In this document: positions 1-9,077 of the stretch, piece by piece
Layout of the letters: each line of letters opens with the position of its first letter
Numbering within the stretch: position 1 is the first letter of the stretch
NCBI GenBank assembly: GCA_029260315.1
Contig: JAJDDM010000149.1
Location: 1-39,026, forward strand
DNA length: 39,026 nt
Source of the DNA: Phycisphaerales bacterium
GTDB taxonomy: Bacteria > Planctomycetota > Phycisphaerae > Phycisphaerales > UBA1924
Direction of reading: 5' to 3'
The notes under the pieces: generated by a model
Database searches by the model: none
What the model was told of the DNA's origin: nothing
What the model saw: only the letters and a program-made list of their open reading frames with translations
Made by a program: the position numbers and the translations under genes

Positions 1-243
1 AGAGCCCGAAGAACCCGCTTGATCCTCAGAAAAATGCTGCGTTCCATGCCGTTCCTCCTTGTCTTGGCAGACAAAGAGCATGGACGCAGCGCGGCAAAAG
101 CGCAAGCTGGTGGGCGATAATCGCGCAATACCCTCGCGAGCAAGGCTTTCTCCCAAGAGGCGAGGCCTTCTACTGACATTTGAACGCCCCAACCTCGCTC
201 GCGCTTCGGGCTCGCAGTTCCTGCATCCTGGTTTGCGTGGGGG
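1..243. other. Gene-poor left edge with one dispersed repeat
   Basis: No convincing gene is seen here. Frame +1 is open from the window edge to a TAA near 120 (it includes MLRSMPFLLVLADKEHG), but nothing in it is recognisable. It could be the tail of a gene outside the window. A copy of the CTCGCTCGCGCTTCGGGCTC repeat (family A below) lies at about 197-218, just before the next gene. Confidence 0.4.
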
Positions 244-480
244 GTGCAATCGCCGGCGCGCATAGTGGACGTTTCGGAGCGCAATGCGTCGCGGGCTCAG
301 GCGATGGTGAGTTGCCTGGGCGTGGAGGGGGTGCTGGATCTGCCGATCGGGTATGAGACGGGTGTGGTGAAGATCGTGGACCCGCGCACGGGCGAGGTGC
401 TGACGCGGGCGACGAGTGATGAGGGGTTGGAGGGGGTTGAAGCGGTGATCCAGAGGGTGCTGGCCAAGCGGGGGACGTGA
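244..480 (+). CDS. Small hypothetical protein (78 aa), possibly a 3' fragment
   Basis: This is a GTG-started ORF of 78 residues that I do not recognise with confidence. The C-terminal half (GVVKIVDPRTGEVLTRAT) is weakly like the C-terminal strand pattern of flagellar FlaG proteins (VVKVVDxxTGEVIRQ). The IRQIPPEE signature of that family is absent, so this is only a hint. The frame stays open upstream to 184, through the family A repeat. The present start may therefore be artificial, and the gene could be the remnant of a longer one. No Shine-Dalgarno sequence is obvious before the GTG. The neighbouring genes are broken, which fits a decaying region. Confidence 0.4.
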   Translation: MQSPARIVDVSERNASRAQAMVSCLGVEGVLDLPIGYETGVVKIVDPRTGEVLTRATSDEGLEGVEAVIQRVLAKRGT

Positions 481-485
481 GCCCG

Positions 486-1128
486 TCACGGGAAGCCGGC
501 TTGGATGGGTTTGTGGGCGGCACTCGGCATGCGGCATTCGGCATTCGAAGGGCGAGTCGTTTCGGCGTGGCTCGGCGGCGATGTGCGCGGTGGGTGGATC
601 GCACTGGTGGGCAAGCCACCAGTGGCACCGGATGGGGACGTAGTCGTTGCGCGGGGCTCGGATTGAAGAATGGTCGAGGCGTTGGGGGCGCTGGTGGGCG
701 CGGCGTCGGTGTAGTTGTTCTCGGGGAACGGGCCGTCGGGGTTGGGTTCGAGGCTCGGTTCGTGGCTTGGTTCTGGGTTGGGGTCGCCGCGGGGGTGGGG
801 GCCTGGCGGGCGGGCTGGGTTTGTGGCTCTGAGGATGGCGGTGGCGGCGCGTCGGCGTTCGATGGGGTCGTTGTCGGGATCGGCGGCGATGTCGGCGAGG
901 GTTTCGATGGCGATGCGCCGGGCGGGCTCGGCGTGGAGGGAGGTTTGGCTGGCCGCGATGTGCTGGGCGCGTTCGAGATGGGGGGTGAGGGCCTCGATTT
1001 CTTTGAGGAGGTCGGTGAGAGGGATTCCGAGGTCGGCCGCGAGTGTGGGGAGGAGGATGGGGGGATTCGAGGAGGGCTTGGAGGGTGGCCTGTTGGAGAG
1101 GGGTGAGATTGTGGGTCTCGGCGGGCAC
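486..1128 (-). pseudogene. Frameshifted hypothetical gene
   Basis: Two minus-strand frames together read as one protein. The N-terminal part, from a possible GTG at 1128, contains NLTPLQQATLQALLES. The C-terminal part, in another frame, begins PILLPTLAADLGIPLTDLL and continues through ERRRAATAILRATNPARPP. The switch falls at a run of six G on the plus strand (1059-1064); five would fuse the frames as ...LLESPILLPTL.... The helical AAD-GIP-LLKEIE pattern followed by RRIAIETLADIA resembles small helix-turn-helix-plus-helical-repeat proteins common in planctomycetes, but I cannot name a family. The last 60-70 residues (Pro/Ser/Thr-rich) are built from dispersed repeats, so the original stop is unclear. 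Single-base decay, a sequencing error in the homopolymer, or ribosomal slippage could each explain the break. Confidence 0.5.
598..628. repeat. Dispersed palindrome, family D
   Basis: GCACTGGTGG and CCACCAGTGGC arms form a hairpin around a short GCAAG loop. A neighbouring low-complexity motif (GGCATGCGGCATTCGGCATT, about 530-550) looks like another dispersed repeat. Both lie in the 3' end of the minus-strand pseudogene and appear to supply its terminal residues. Confidence 0.6.
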
Positions 1129-1456
1129 AAGGGTAGTGTACGGGATTTGATTGGTTCGATCAAGAGAAGTTTTGGATTTTGTCCGGTTAAGCTTGCGGCG
1201 GGCACCTTCGCCTGTCCGGGTTCGGGGGTTGCGTGGTTGGTGTCCGGGGCAGGTGACAGGGGCCTCTCCGGGGCGGGGAGGTAGGTGGCGATTGGTCGCG
1301 AGTTGAGACGGCGAACGCACTGGCCTGAAGCCAAGTGTGCCAGGGTCCAGTCATCAGTGCCCGGTCCCACCTGCCCGGCCCTCTCGGCACCGGTGGACGA
1401 GGTTTTTCCGTGGTACCAAGCCAAGACTCTGCGACATCGGACAGGTATATTTGGGT
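1129..1456. other. Intergenic region without a clear gene
   Basis: Minus-strand frame A remains open upstream of 1128 (it reads RTKSKTSLDRTNQ), so the pseudogene may start further right than given. The rest holds short repeat-like stretches (CTGGCCTGAAGCCAAG near 1320; TGCCCGGTCCCACCTGCCC near 1358) and the upstream region of the DUF2971 gene. No promoter could be identified. Confidence 0.35.
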
Positions 1457-2146
1457 ATGGCGGTATCCCGCAGTCCTCTCCCGTTCTCCGACATGTGGTC
1501 AGATCCAGGCGATCCGAATGCGAACCTGTTGAATGGCGTGGAGCCCAGCACTCCTCTCTTTCGATTCCTCTCGACAAAGCGCTTCCTGGAACTGGTCCGT
1601 AACGGCGGATTTGAACTGTGCCGACCGAGCCGTTGGGAGGATCCCTTCGAAAACTTTCTTTCCAAGACTACCTTCGTCAAGGATGGCCAGCCGATTGCTT
1701 TCAACTTGACCAATGACTTCTTCGGTCAGTGTTGGACGTTGCGAGCGGAGTGCGACGGTCTCTGGAGAAGTTACTGTGGCAAAGAGCTTGATGACGGCGT
1801 GCGGATTGAGACGACAGCTGAGAAGTTGATTCGGGCGATCTGGGATGGCAACGACGGTTCGCCCTTGCTCAGGACCTTTGTGGGACAAGTCAGGTATCTC
1901 AGTGATGACGCGCTCAAGGCAGAGTTCCAAGGATGTCTCGAGTACGGACACGGGCTTATGAGTCCGAATGGTGACGGGATGGCCCAGGTGCTCTTGATCA
2001 AACGGACTGAGTTTGCGTACGAATACGAGGTTCGCGCCCTTGTGGCAGATCCGGGTAATGATGGTGATTTCAAGGCGATCCGCATCACACCCGCCGACTT
2101 CATCGATAGTGTCCTGTTCGCGCCCAAGATGGACAGTACACAATGA
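1457..2146 (+). CDS. DUF2971 family protein, cut by a premature TGA
   Basis: This is recognised as a DUF2971 protein, a family of unknown function often found near defence and mobile genes. The N-terminus has LFRFLSTKRFLELVRNGGF followed by RWEDPFEN, the usual 'surface loop, DPFE' signature. Mid-protein CWTLRAECDGLWRSYC and LLIKRTEFAYEYEVRALV match the CWS-x-W and E-E-R blocks. ATG 1457 is preferred over the upstream GTG-type starts because residues before it look like random translation. The annotated product is 229 aa and ends VLFAPKMDSTQ at TGA 2144-2146. The same frame then continues as ADITSRLQASGFDSGKI and STLYDPW to TAG 2264-2266, which is the expected DUF2971 C-terminus. The full gene would thus be 1457-2266, about 269 aa, with one nonsense codon. 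Base composition is more AT-rich than in the neighbours, which suggests transfer. Confidence 0.75.
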   Translation: MAVSRSPLPFSDMWSDPGDPNANLLNGVEPSTPLFRFLSTKRFLELVRNGGFELCRPSRWEDPFENFLSKTTFVKDGQPIAFNLTNDFFGQCWTLRAECDGLWRSYCGKELDDGVRIETTAEKLIRAIWDGNDGSPLLRTFVGQVRYLSDDALKAEFQGCLEYGHGLMSPNGDGMAQVLLIKRTEFAYEYEVRALVADPGNDGDFKAIRITPADFIDSVLFAPKMDSTQ

Positions 2147-2266
2147 GCCGACATAACCAGTCGCCTGCAGGCTTCCGGGTTCGATTCCGGAAAAATAACT
2201 TGCTCTACGCTCTACGACCCGTGGCGGCTGGTGCTCGGGGATCCTCCGACGGGCAATCAATCGTAG

Positions 2267-2496
2267 ATTATATATCATCTTTGAAGCATGCCTGGCGAGT
2301 GTGCTTGTCGGAATGTGACCAGTAATCACCGTCTAGGATTGGAATCCGGTGAGGACCTGCTTGGTGGGTGCGAATCGGTTGTGTCGCTTGCGGTCGCGGC
2401 TCGTTGGCTGCGCACGGGCGGGACGCCCGTGCTACCGGGGGCGTCGTGGTTGGGGGAGTGGTGACCGATCGCGTGGCCTTCGCCCGCTGAGCCTCC
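2267..2496. other. Intergenic region with composite repeat
   Basis: No gene is seen. It contains an AT-rich patch after the DUF2971 remnant (GTAGATTATATATCATC near 2262-2281) and one composite family A/C repeat described separately. Confidence 0.5.
2385..2437. repeat. Composite dispersed repeat (families A-like and C)
   Basis: The perfect hairpin CACGGGCGGGACGCCCGTG (about 2413-2431) follows a degenerate family A sequence (CGCTTGCGGTCGCGGCTCGT). The same order and spacing recur at 3209-3265, so the two palindromes seem to travel together. Confidence 0.65.
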
Positions 2497-3168
2497 TCAG
2501 ACCCCGTGCGCCTTGGAGTCGGCGCGTGTGTCGCGGAGCTGCCTCTCAATATCGCCGCTGGGGACGAGGGGCCAGAGGACGCCGCATTCGGAGCATTGGC
2601 GGGGGCCGGTGCACCAGCCGTCGAGCTTGTCGGGGGGGATGGCATCAGGGGAGTTGGAGAGGTCGTAGTTGCAGTTGGGGCAGGCGGGGTTGATGAGGGT
2701 GCGGACTTGCCAGGGAGGGTTGTTGTGGAGTTTGTCGCGGCGGTGGTGTGTTCGGAATAGGAAATAGGAAAGCGCCGCAAATCCCAGCCCACCGACGACA
2801 AAGAGGAGAAACAGGTTGTATCGCAAGAACAAGCCGCCCAGGACTGCCCATGTGAGGAGAAGCGCAAGGGAAACCAGTTCCAAGCGCCACGACGGCTTCG
2901 GCGGCAAGACGAAACCTCTCCTGTTGGGACCGATCAGCTCACATCGCATGCCGATCCTTTTCGACCAGTAGTTCACTCGATCCCGGTGTTCGGTGCGGAG
3001 GCGATCGATGCTGTCGTCATTGCGCTCGGCTTGCAGAGATGACCAGGCGCACTCGTAGGAGAGCATGCGTCGCTCGATGGGGTGGAAGCGGTCCCAGCGC
3101 GTGCGCATTGCTTCGGGATCGTCGTTTGCGTGCGCGTTGTGCATCGGAGTGGGGGTGGTCGAGGGCAT
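2497..3168 (-). CDS. Membrane protein with C-terminal zinc ribbon
   Basis: A 223-aa protein of unknown function. Residues 1-90 are hydrophilic and helical. Two hydrophobic segments follow (about 98-115 and 117-137, including LLLTWAVLGGLFLRYNLFLL). After a basic loop (RTHHRRDKL) comes a zinc ribbon: CPNCNYDL near 163-170 and CSECG near 192-196. A 'CPxCxYDL...CxECG' ribbon next to membrane helices is a pattern I associate with planctomycete inner-membrane proteins of unknown role. Three in-frame ATG codons (3168, 3144, 3108) could start the gene; the first is given, but the third is not excluded. It lies downstream of radA on the same strand, 215 bp away across a repeat, so co-transcription is uncertain. 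Confidence 0.7.
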   Translation of the reverse strand: MPSTTPTPMHNAHANDDPEAMRTRWDRFHPIERRMLSYECAWSSLQAERNDDSIDRLRTEHRDRVNYWSKRIGMRCELIGPNRRGFVLPPKPSWRLELVSLALLLTWAVLGGLFLRYNLFLLFVVGGLGFAALSYFLFRTHHRRDKLHNNPPWQVRTLINPACPNCNYDLSNSPDAIPPDKLDGWCTGPRQCSECGVLWPLVPSGDIERQLRDTRADSKAHGV

Positions 3169-3208
3169 GGCGGCTTGCGGGCATTGTAAAGGACGGGGGG
3201 CGATTACT

Positions 3209-3265
3209 CCTCGCTTGCGCTTCGGGCTCGTAGGAATGCGCACGGGCGGGACGCCCGTGCCACTG
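3209..3265. repeat. Composite dispersed repeat (families A and C)
   Basis: Family A (CTCGCTTGCGCTTCGGGCTC, about 3210-3232) is followed a few bases later by the family C hairpin CACGGGCGGGACGCCCGTG (about 3241-3259). It lies between radA and the zinc-ribbon gene, where the hairpin could act as a transcription terminator or attenuator. That role is inference only. Confidence 0.7.
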
Positions 3266-3383
3266 GGGAGTGGGGGATGAACTATCGCCTTCGGCGATTG
3301 CGGTGCCCGCCACCCCGGTCTGTTGAGGGCGCGATTGGGGTTGTCCTCGGCAGAAGCCAAGCCCAGGCTTGCGCCAGGGCCTC

Positions 3384-4802
3384 TTATGTGAGTTCTTCGA
3401 GGGCGTGGGCGACTTCGCGGGTGGGGACGAGTTCGATGTTTTGGATATCGAGCTTGGGCGGTTTGCCGTCTGGTTCTCGGGCGATGATGGCGCGGGTGAA
3501 GCCTCGGCGGGCGGCTTCTCGGAGGCGTTGTTCGAGGTGGGTGGTGGCGCGGATCTCGCCGCCGAGGCCGACCTCGGCGAGGGCGCAGGTGGTGGGGCCG
3601 ATGGACTTGCGGCGTTCTGCGCCGGCGATGGCGAGCAGGAGGGCGAGGTCGGCGGCGGGTTCGGTGACGCGGACGCCGCCGACGGCGCTGGCGAAGAGGT
3701 CGCGGTCGGCGAGGCGCAGGCCCGCGTGCTGTTCGAGGATCGCGACGAGCATGGCCAGGCGGCTGGCGTCGATGCCGGAGGCTTTTCGTTTGGCGGCGCC
3801 GAGGAAGCCGGTGGCGGTGAGGGCCTGGAGCTCGACCATCATGGCGCGGGTGCCGGTCATGACCGGGCAGATGACTGAGCCGGGGCGCGGGTCGCCTCGC
3901 GCCTCGATCAACAATCCCGCGTCGCGCTCTTGCAGGCCCGTGCCGGTCATCTCGAAGAGGCCGACTTCGAGCGTGGTGCCGAAGCGGTTCTTCGTTGCGC
4001 GGACGACGCGGTGGGCGTGGGTGCGGTCGCCCTCGAAGCTGACGACGGCGTCGACGACGTGCTCGAGCAGGCGCGGGCCGGCGAGCTGGCCGTCCTTGGT
4101 GACGTGGCCGACCATGACCACGGCGATGCCGGAGGCCTTGGCGAGGTAGACGAGGTCGGAAGCGCATCGGCGGAGCTGGGTGATCGTGCCGGGCGGGGAG
4201 TCCATGTCGCCTCGGTAGACCATCTGGATCGAGTCGATGACCAGGGCATCGGGGAGGGCTTTGCGGGCCTGTTCGACGATGCGGTTGAGGTTTGTGTCGG
4301 CGAGGACGAGGAGGTTTTTGAGATTGTCGACGGCGAGGCGTTCTGCGCGGAGGCGGACTTGTTGGGCGGATTCTTCGCTGGAGACGTAGAGGACGCGGGA
4401 GGCGGCGCGCGCGAGGCCGCCGGCGAGTTGGAGCATGAGGGTGGACTTGCCGATGCCGGGCTCGCCCCCGACGAGGACCGCGGAGCCCGCGACGAGTCCG
4501 CCGCCGAGGACGCGGTCGAGTTCGGAGAGGCCGCAGCGCAGGCGGGTGGAATCGTCGATCTCGGCGGGGATGTCGGGGATGGGGAGGGCTTGGGGGGATT
4601 CGGCAGTTGCGGCGTCGGGACCGCTGTGCCAGCCCTCGACGAGGCCCTTCTGACGGTCTCGGGAGGCGCCTTTGGAGGATTGCTCCTCTTCGAGGGCGTC
4701 CCAGGTGCCGCAGTCGGGGCACTTGCCCATCCATTTGAACTGGACCCCGCCGCAGGATCGGCATCGGAAGACGGCCTTGGGCTTGGCTTTGGAGTGGGCC
4801 AT
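3384..4802 (-). CDS. radA: DNA repair protein RadA
   Basis: RadA/Sms is a RecA-like, DnaB-like ATPase that helps branch migration in homologous recombination. The 472-aa length is normal. Domains in order: a four-Cys zinc finger (C14, C17, C28, C31: CRSCG and CPDCG); a RecA-type ATPase with Walker A GGEPGIGKST at about 112-121; the RadA signature KNRFG at 271-275; and a C-terminal Lon-protease-like domain containing ASAVGGVRVTEPAADLALLL. ATG 4802 (MAHSKAKPK) is preferred because it sits just before the zinc finger; ATG 4823 would add seven residues. Neither has a good Shine-Dalgarno sequence. It is divergent from the AsmA-like gene, with about 110 bp between starts. No lesion is seen. Confidence 0.95.
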   Translation of the reverse strand: MAHSKAKPKAVFRCRSCGGVQFKWMGKCPDCGTWDALEEEQSSKGASRDRQKGLVEGWHSGPDAATAESPQALPIPDIPAEIDDSTRLRCGLSELDRVLGGGLVAGSAVLVGGEPGIGKSTLMLQLAGGLARAASRVLYVSSEESAQQVRLRAERLAVDNLKNLLVLADTNLNRIVEQARKALPDALVIDSIQMVYRGDMDSPPGTITQLRRCASDLVYLAKASGIAVVMVGHVTKDGQLAGPRLLEHVVDAVVSFEGDRTHAHRVVRATKNRFGTTLEVGLFEMTGTGLQERDAGLLIEARGDPRPGSVICPVMTGTRAMMVELQALTATGFLGAAKRKASGIDASRLAMLVAILEQHAGLRLADRDLFASAVGGVRVTEPAADLALLLAIAGAERRKSIGPTTCALAEVGLGGEIRATTHLEQRLREAARRGFTRAIIAREPDGKPPKLDIQNIELVPTREVAHALEELT

Positions 4803-4913
4803 GGCGGGAGCGTACGCGGGCATATTGGGCGGATGTTTGGGGGTGGATCCGATGAGGGGTAGAGGCCGTAGCATTCTGCATGTGGGGCCCGGCGACCAGA
4901 GCGCGGAGGCGAG

Positions 4914-7900
4914 TTGAGCGATCGAGGCCAGAGCGAACCAGGGAAAACGCGCAGGAGGCTGCCCCGTTGGTGCCGATGCCGGCCCAAGCGGATCGCGATC
5001 GCGGTTCTGGTGCTGGGGCTGTTGGTCGTGCTGACGGGGTGGCTGGTGACGAGCTCTCCGCTGACGCGATGGGCGGTGATGCGTGCGATCGAGAAGAGTG
5101 TGCCGCTGGACGCCTCGTGCGTGAGCGTGCGCATCGGGCGGGACGGGATCGTGCGGATCGAGAACCTGCGCGTCGGGGGACGGGATCATCCGGCGGGGCC
5201 GATTCTCGACGTGCCGGTGTGCCTGGTCGATGTCGATTGGAGCACGCTGTTCAGCGCGCGGGTGCGGGTGCGGGAGATCGCGCTGGATGGGGCGCGCGTG
5301 CGGGTGAGCGTCGATCGCGAGACGGGTGCGTTGAACTTGCAGCCGCTGTTTGCGATGTCCGGCGGCGGGCAGGATTTCGACGTGCCGGGCGTCGTGCTGC
5401 ACGAGGCGAGCGTCGAGTTCGGCGAGCATGATGGCGACGGCTTCGAGCTGCTCCAGAAGCTCTTGCTGGATGGTCAGCTCCGTCGGCTGGACGGGCGATC
5501 GGGGTTCGCCCTCGCCCTGAGCGAGCGATCGGGCCCGATGCACATGGCCGGGGAGGTGACGCCGAGTCGGGCGTCGCTGGAGATGTTCGGCGTGTCGCTG
5601 GGGAGGTTCGGTCCGGAGTCGATGCCGGCGTCGATCCGCGACGTGATGCTGTCGATGGATCTGCAGGGCGATGTCCCGTCGCTGCGTCTGGATTACACCA
5701 AGGAGACGGGGATCGTCGCGCGGGCCGAGCTCGACAATGTAGCGCTCAATGTGCCGTTCGAGCGCGACGGGACGTTCTCTGCTCAGCCGAAGGATCTGGC
5801 GCGGATGACCGGAGTCGTGGGCTCGATCTCTGTCTCGGGCCAGGGGTTGGAGGCGGATCTCGAGGGAACGATCGAGGATCTGAGCTATGTTGCGCACCTG
5901 GAGAGTCACGACGCGCCCGAGGGCGACGCGTTCACACTGACGATGGCGACCGAGGGTTTTCTGCTGGAGGAGCATCCGCGCCTGGTGCCCTATGTGCCCG
6001 TCGCGATCGAGAAAGCGATCGAGGACTTTTCGAGGCCGACCGGGCGGATCGACGCGATCATCGAGATCGCGGGCGTCGTCGCGCCGGACGGGAAGTTCCG
6101 ATCGGTGGAGCTGCAATCGGGTCTGGTGCGCGTGCACGAGATGCGTGCGAGCCATGTGCAGTTTCCGTACGAGATTCAGGGGATCAGCGGGGAGTTGCGG
6201 TTTGACGCCGAGGGCGCGGAGCTTGTTGATTTCCGCGGGCAAGGCGCATCGGGCGCGACGGCCACGTTGTCGGGCACGATCTCGCCGTTGACAGAGAACG
6301 CGACGCTTCGTCTGGAGGCCTCGCTGCAAGGCGTTTCTATCGACGAGCACCTGCGCAAGGCGTTCGGCGAGGAGCGTGCGGGACTGCTCGATGAGTTGTT
6401 CAGCGAGGCGCGCTTGCGGGAGCTGCGTGCGAAGAGCCTGGACGAGGGGTTGGAGACCTTCTCGCTGGGCGCGACGACGGATCTGGATCTGACGATTGTC
6501 TCGGGGCCGGCGGAGACTTCTTTCAGTTCGACCATGCGGATCGAGAAGGCGGGGATGCTGCCGGACAGATTCCCGCTGCCGTTTTACGCCGAGGGCTTGG
6601 TGATCGATGCGTCGACGGAGCTCGTGGAGATCCGCTCGGGGCGGTTCACATCGCTGAGCGGCGACGAGGTCGATCTGAGCGGGCGGGTCGAGATCGCTCG
6701 GGGCGAGGACGGGGCGATTGCGTTCGATCCGCGCCTGGACGTAATCGTCCGCGGGGCGCGATCCACGCCGCAAGTGATGTGGGCCATCTCCCAGGCGGGC
6801 GAGCCGCACACGCGTCAGCGCCCTTGGACGGGCCGGATGATTCAGGAGCTGGGATTGGACGGGCGGTTCGACGCCGAGGTCGCGGTGATGCGTCGCGAGA
6901 GCGGCTCGATCGGGTACACCGCCGAGGTGCGGGGCGAGGGCGCAACGATGACGCCCACGGGGCATCCCGAGGCGGGCGAGCTGCGCGTGACCGATATTAC
7001 AGGGCGCGTCGTCGCCGACGAGTATCATGTCGAGATCGACGCCCAGGGGCGTTCGGGCGAGGCAATGGTGGACTCCAAGACGACGGTGCTGTTCGGCGGC
7101 GCAGAGCCGCGCGTCGACTCGCGGACGATCGCCACCGGCGCGGATCTGGAGCTGCCGGTTGAGCAGGTGATCGGCGCGTTTGCGCGAGGCGCGGCGAGGA
7201 GCGTCGAGGGATTGCGCGAGCGGCGCCAGCCCACCGGCATCGCGGATATCGACACCCACATCGTGCTCCAGACGGCCAGCGATGACCCGACCGTGCGCGT
7301 CCAACTGACCAACGCCCGCAACATGGAGTTCAACGAATCGCTCGGGCGGGTCTCGATTGACCACTCAGAGGGCTCGGTGACCTGGTCCACGCGCGAGGCG
7401 ATCGATTTCGAGTCGTTCGCCAGCGACGTCGCGGTCGATGGGCGGGACCAGGGCGGGATCACGCTTGACGGCGTCTTGGATCTGTCCGAGCCGACGCCGA
7501 ACTTCGACCTGGTGATCGAGGCGTCGGGGCTGCGTGTGGGCGCGGCCCTGGCGCGTGACGCGATCGCGCGCGGGCTCGATGCGCAAACCCAGCAGCGGGT
7601 CGAGTCGCTCGAGCTCGCCGGGCTCACCGACGCGAGTTTGATACTGCGCAAGGAGTCCGGCGGCGAGGCGGCCGCGCGGGGCACGCTCCGTCCCTCGCGG
7701 GTCTCGTTCCGCAAGGGCGATCGGCGATACCGGATCGACGAGATGTCCGGCGAGATCGACTTCGACGCACGCGGCCTGATTGTCCGCGACGTCCGGGGCA
7801 CGCTCGAGGATTGGCAGATCGAGACACGCGGCTCGCTGCTGCGCGATGAGCGCGGCGTCGAACTCACCGGCGAGCTGTTCAGCTCCGGGCCGGCGCTGAC

Positions 7901-9050
7901 CGACGCCGTGCTGGGGGTGCTCTCTGAGGGCGCGATCGAGACGGCAAAGGCCATCCGCCTGCAAGGAGGCGGCCCCGGGTCGCTCGAAATCACACAGATC
8001 CGCGCGCGATTTGATGATCAGGGCGCGTTGCAGGAACTCGCCATCGACGGGCGGGCGGAGCTCGCCGACGCGTCGCTCTCGGCGGCGGTGGATATCCAGC
8101 AGGCGGACATCGCGTGTGAGTACGCGATCCGGCGCGATCAGAACGACGACCTGCGGATCAGCGCGATCCTGAGCGCCCCGGAGCTGCTCGTCGAGGGCAT
8201 CCGCTCGAGCGACGCGTATGTGCGGATCCAGTCGCGCGACGGCGGCTCGCTCTGGCTCCCGGAGTTCAGCGCGTCCAGCCACGGCGGGCGATTCGCCGGC
8301 AGCGCCATCTTCGAGGGCATCGGCACCGATGATCCGGCCCAGTATTCCCTGGTGCTCCGTCTGGGCGAGATGGAGGTCGCGCCGCTGCTCGACGATCTGG
8401 CCAATGGCGACAAGCCGCCGGAGGGTGAGCAGCACGGCCTGCCCGATCGCGGCGTGCTCTTCGGCGAGTTGACGCTCACTGGCGAGATCGGGGATCTGGA
8501 ATCTCAGCGCGGAAGGGGCGGAGCGCGGATCTTCGGCGGTCGCGTCGTCGATCTCCCGCTCTTGCTCCAGCTCGTGCGCGTCGCGAACCTCCAGCTTCCT
8601 TCCAACGAGGTCGTCGATCTCGCGGTCGCGTCGTTCTACTTCGACGGCCCGCGGGTCGTATTCGAAGACCTCAGCGCGTTCGCCGGTCCGGTCGAGATCT
8701 TCGGGTTCGGCACCATGACGATGCCCGATCTTTCGCTTGATCTGCGGTTTGTGCCGCGTTCGGCCAGCCCGATCCCCGTCGTGGGCGCGCTGCTGGAGAG
8801 CATCAATCGGGAGCTGATGACCGCACGGGTGCGGGGGACGGTGCGGGATCGGCAGGTCGCCGCGGAGCCGCTCCGCGGGACGTTCTCGCTGATCGGCCGG
8901 GTGACCGGGGCCCAGAGCGAGGAGGACCTGCTGCTCGAGCGTGTGGAGCGCCAAGCCGAGCGCAGCCGGTCTCGCCTGCTGCGGATGACCGATCGGGCAC
9001 GGTCGCTCTCGAGCAAGGTCGGGACGGAGGTCGGCGGGATCGAGCCGTAG
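4914..9050 (+). CDS. Giant AsmA/YhdP-like envelope protein
   Basis: A 1378-aa protein with one N-terminal membrane anchor (about residues 27-45: IAIAVLVLGLLVVLTGWLV) after a basic stretch, then a very long beta-rich periplasmic part. The C-terminus (FYFDGPRVVFEDLSAF and later DLRFVPRSASPIPVVGALL) matches the AsmA-like C-terminal block. Such repeating beta-groove proteins (AsmA, TamB, YhdP) are known or proposed to bridge inner and outer membranes and move lipids. Its length suits a full bridge, so lipid transport is a reasonable inference but not shown. The TTG start at 4914 is the first start in frame and has GGAGG five bases upstream. The LOG-family gene follows 27 bp downstream, so the genes from here to about 12.2 kb may be co-transcribed. 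Confidence 0.8.
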   Translation: MSDRGQSEPGKTRRRLPRWCRCRPKRIAIAVLVLGLLVVLTGWLVTSSPLTRWAVMRAIEKSVPLDASCVSVRIGRDGIVRIENLRVGGRDHPAGPILDVPVCLVDVDWSTLFSARVRVREIALDGARVRVSVDRETGALNLQPLFAMSGGGQDFDVPGVVLHEASVEFGEHDGDGFELLQKLLLDGQLRRLDGRSGFALALSERSGPMHMAGEVTPSRASLEMFGVSLGRFGPESMPASIRDVMLSMDLQGDVPSLRLDYTKETGIVARAELDNVALNVPFERDGTFSAQPKDLARMTGVVGSISVSGQGLEADLEGTIEDLSYVAHLESHDAPEGDAFTLTMATEGFLLEEHPRLVPYVPVAIEKAIEDFSRPTGRIDAIIEIAGVVAPDGKFRSVELQSGLVRVHEMRASHVQFPYEIQGISGELRFDAEGAELVDFRGQGASGATATLSGTISPLTENATLRLEASLQGVSIDEHLRKAFGEERAGLLDELFSEARLRELRAKSLDEGLETFSLGATTDLDLTIVSGPAETSFSSTMRIEKAGMLPDRFPLPFYAEGLVIDASTELVEIRSGRFTSLSGDEVDLSGRVEIARGEDGAIAFDPRLDVIVRGARSTPQVMWAISQAGEPHTRQRPWTGRMIQELGLDGRFDAEVAVMRRESGSIGYTAEVRGEGATMTPTGHPEAGELRVTDITGRVVADEYHVEIDAQGRSGEAMVDSKTTVLFGGAEPRVDSRTIATGADLELPVEQVIGAFARGAARSVEGLRERRQPTGIADIDTHIVLQTASDDPTVRVQLTNARNMEFNESLGRVSIDHSEGSVTWSTREAIDFESFASDVAVDGRDQGGITLDGVLDLSEPTPNFDLVIEASGLRVGAALARDAIARGLDAQTQQRVESLELAGLTDASLILRKESGGEAAARGTLRPSRVSFRKGDRRYRIDEMSGEIDFDARGLIVRDVRGTLEDWQIETRGSLLRDERGVELTGELFSSGPALTDAVLGVLSEGAIETAKAIRLQGGGPGSLEITQIRARFDDQGALQELAIDGRAELADASLSAAVDIQQADIACEYAIRRDQNDDLRISAILSAPELLVEGIRSSDAYVRIQSRDGGSLWLPEFSASSHGGRFAGSAIFEGIGTDDPAQYSLVLRLGEMEVAPLLDDLANGDKPPEGEQHGLPDRGVLFGELTLTGEIGDLESQRGRGGARIFGGRVVDLPLLLQLVRVANLQLPSNEVVDLAVASFYFDGPRVVFEDLSAFAGPVEIFGFGTMTMPDLSLDLRFVPRSASPIPVVGALLESINRELMTARVRGTVRDRQVAAEPLRGTFSLIGRVTGAQSEEDLLLERVERQAERSRSRLLRMTDRARSLSSKVGTEVGGIEP

Positions 9051-9077
9051 GATGACCGCAGGAGGCTTCACGCCATC

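Noticed and set aside
2144..2146. Selenocysteine at the DUF2971 TGA
   Set aside because: No selenoprotein of this family is known to me, the residue is not in a redox motif, and no SECIS-like stem-loop was recognised immediately downstream. Nonsense change or error is simpler.
2170..2191. tRNA T-loop-like string (GGGTTCGATTCCGG)
   Set aside because: The stem does not pair properly, no acceptor or anticodon arm surrounds it, and the bases are explained as the C-terminal coding sequence of the interrupted DUF2971 gene.
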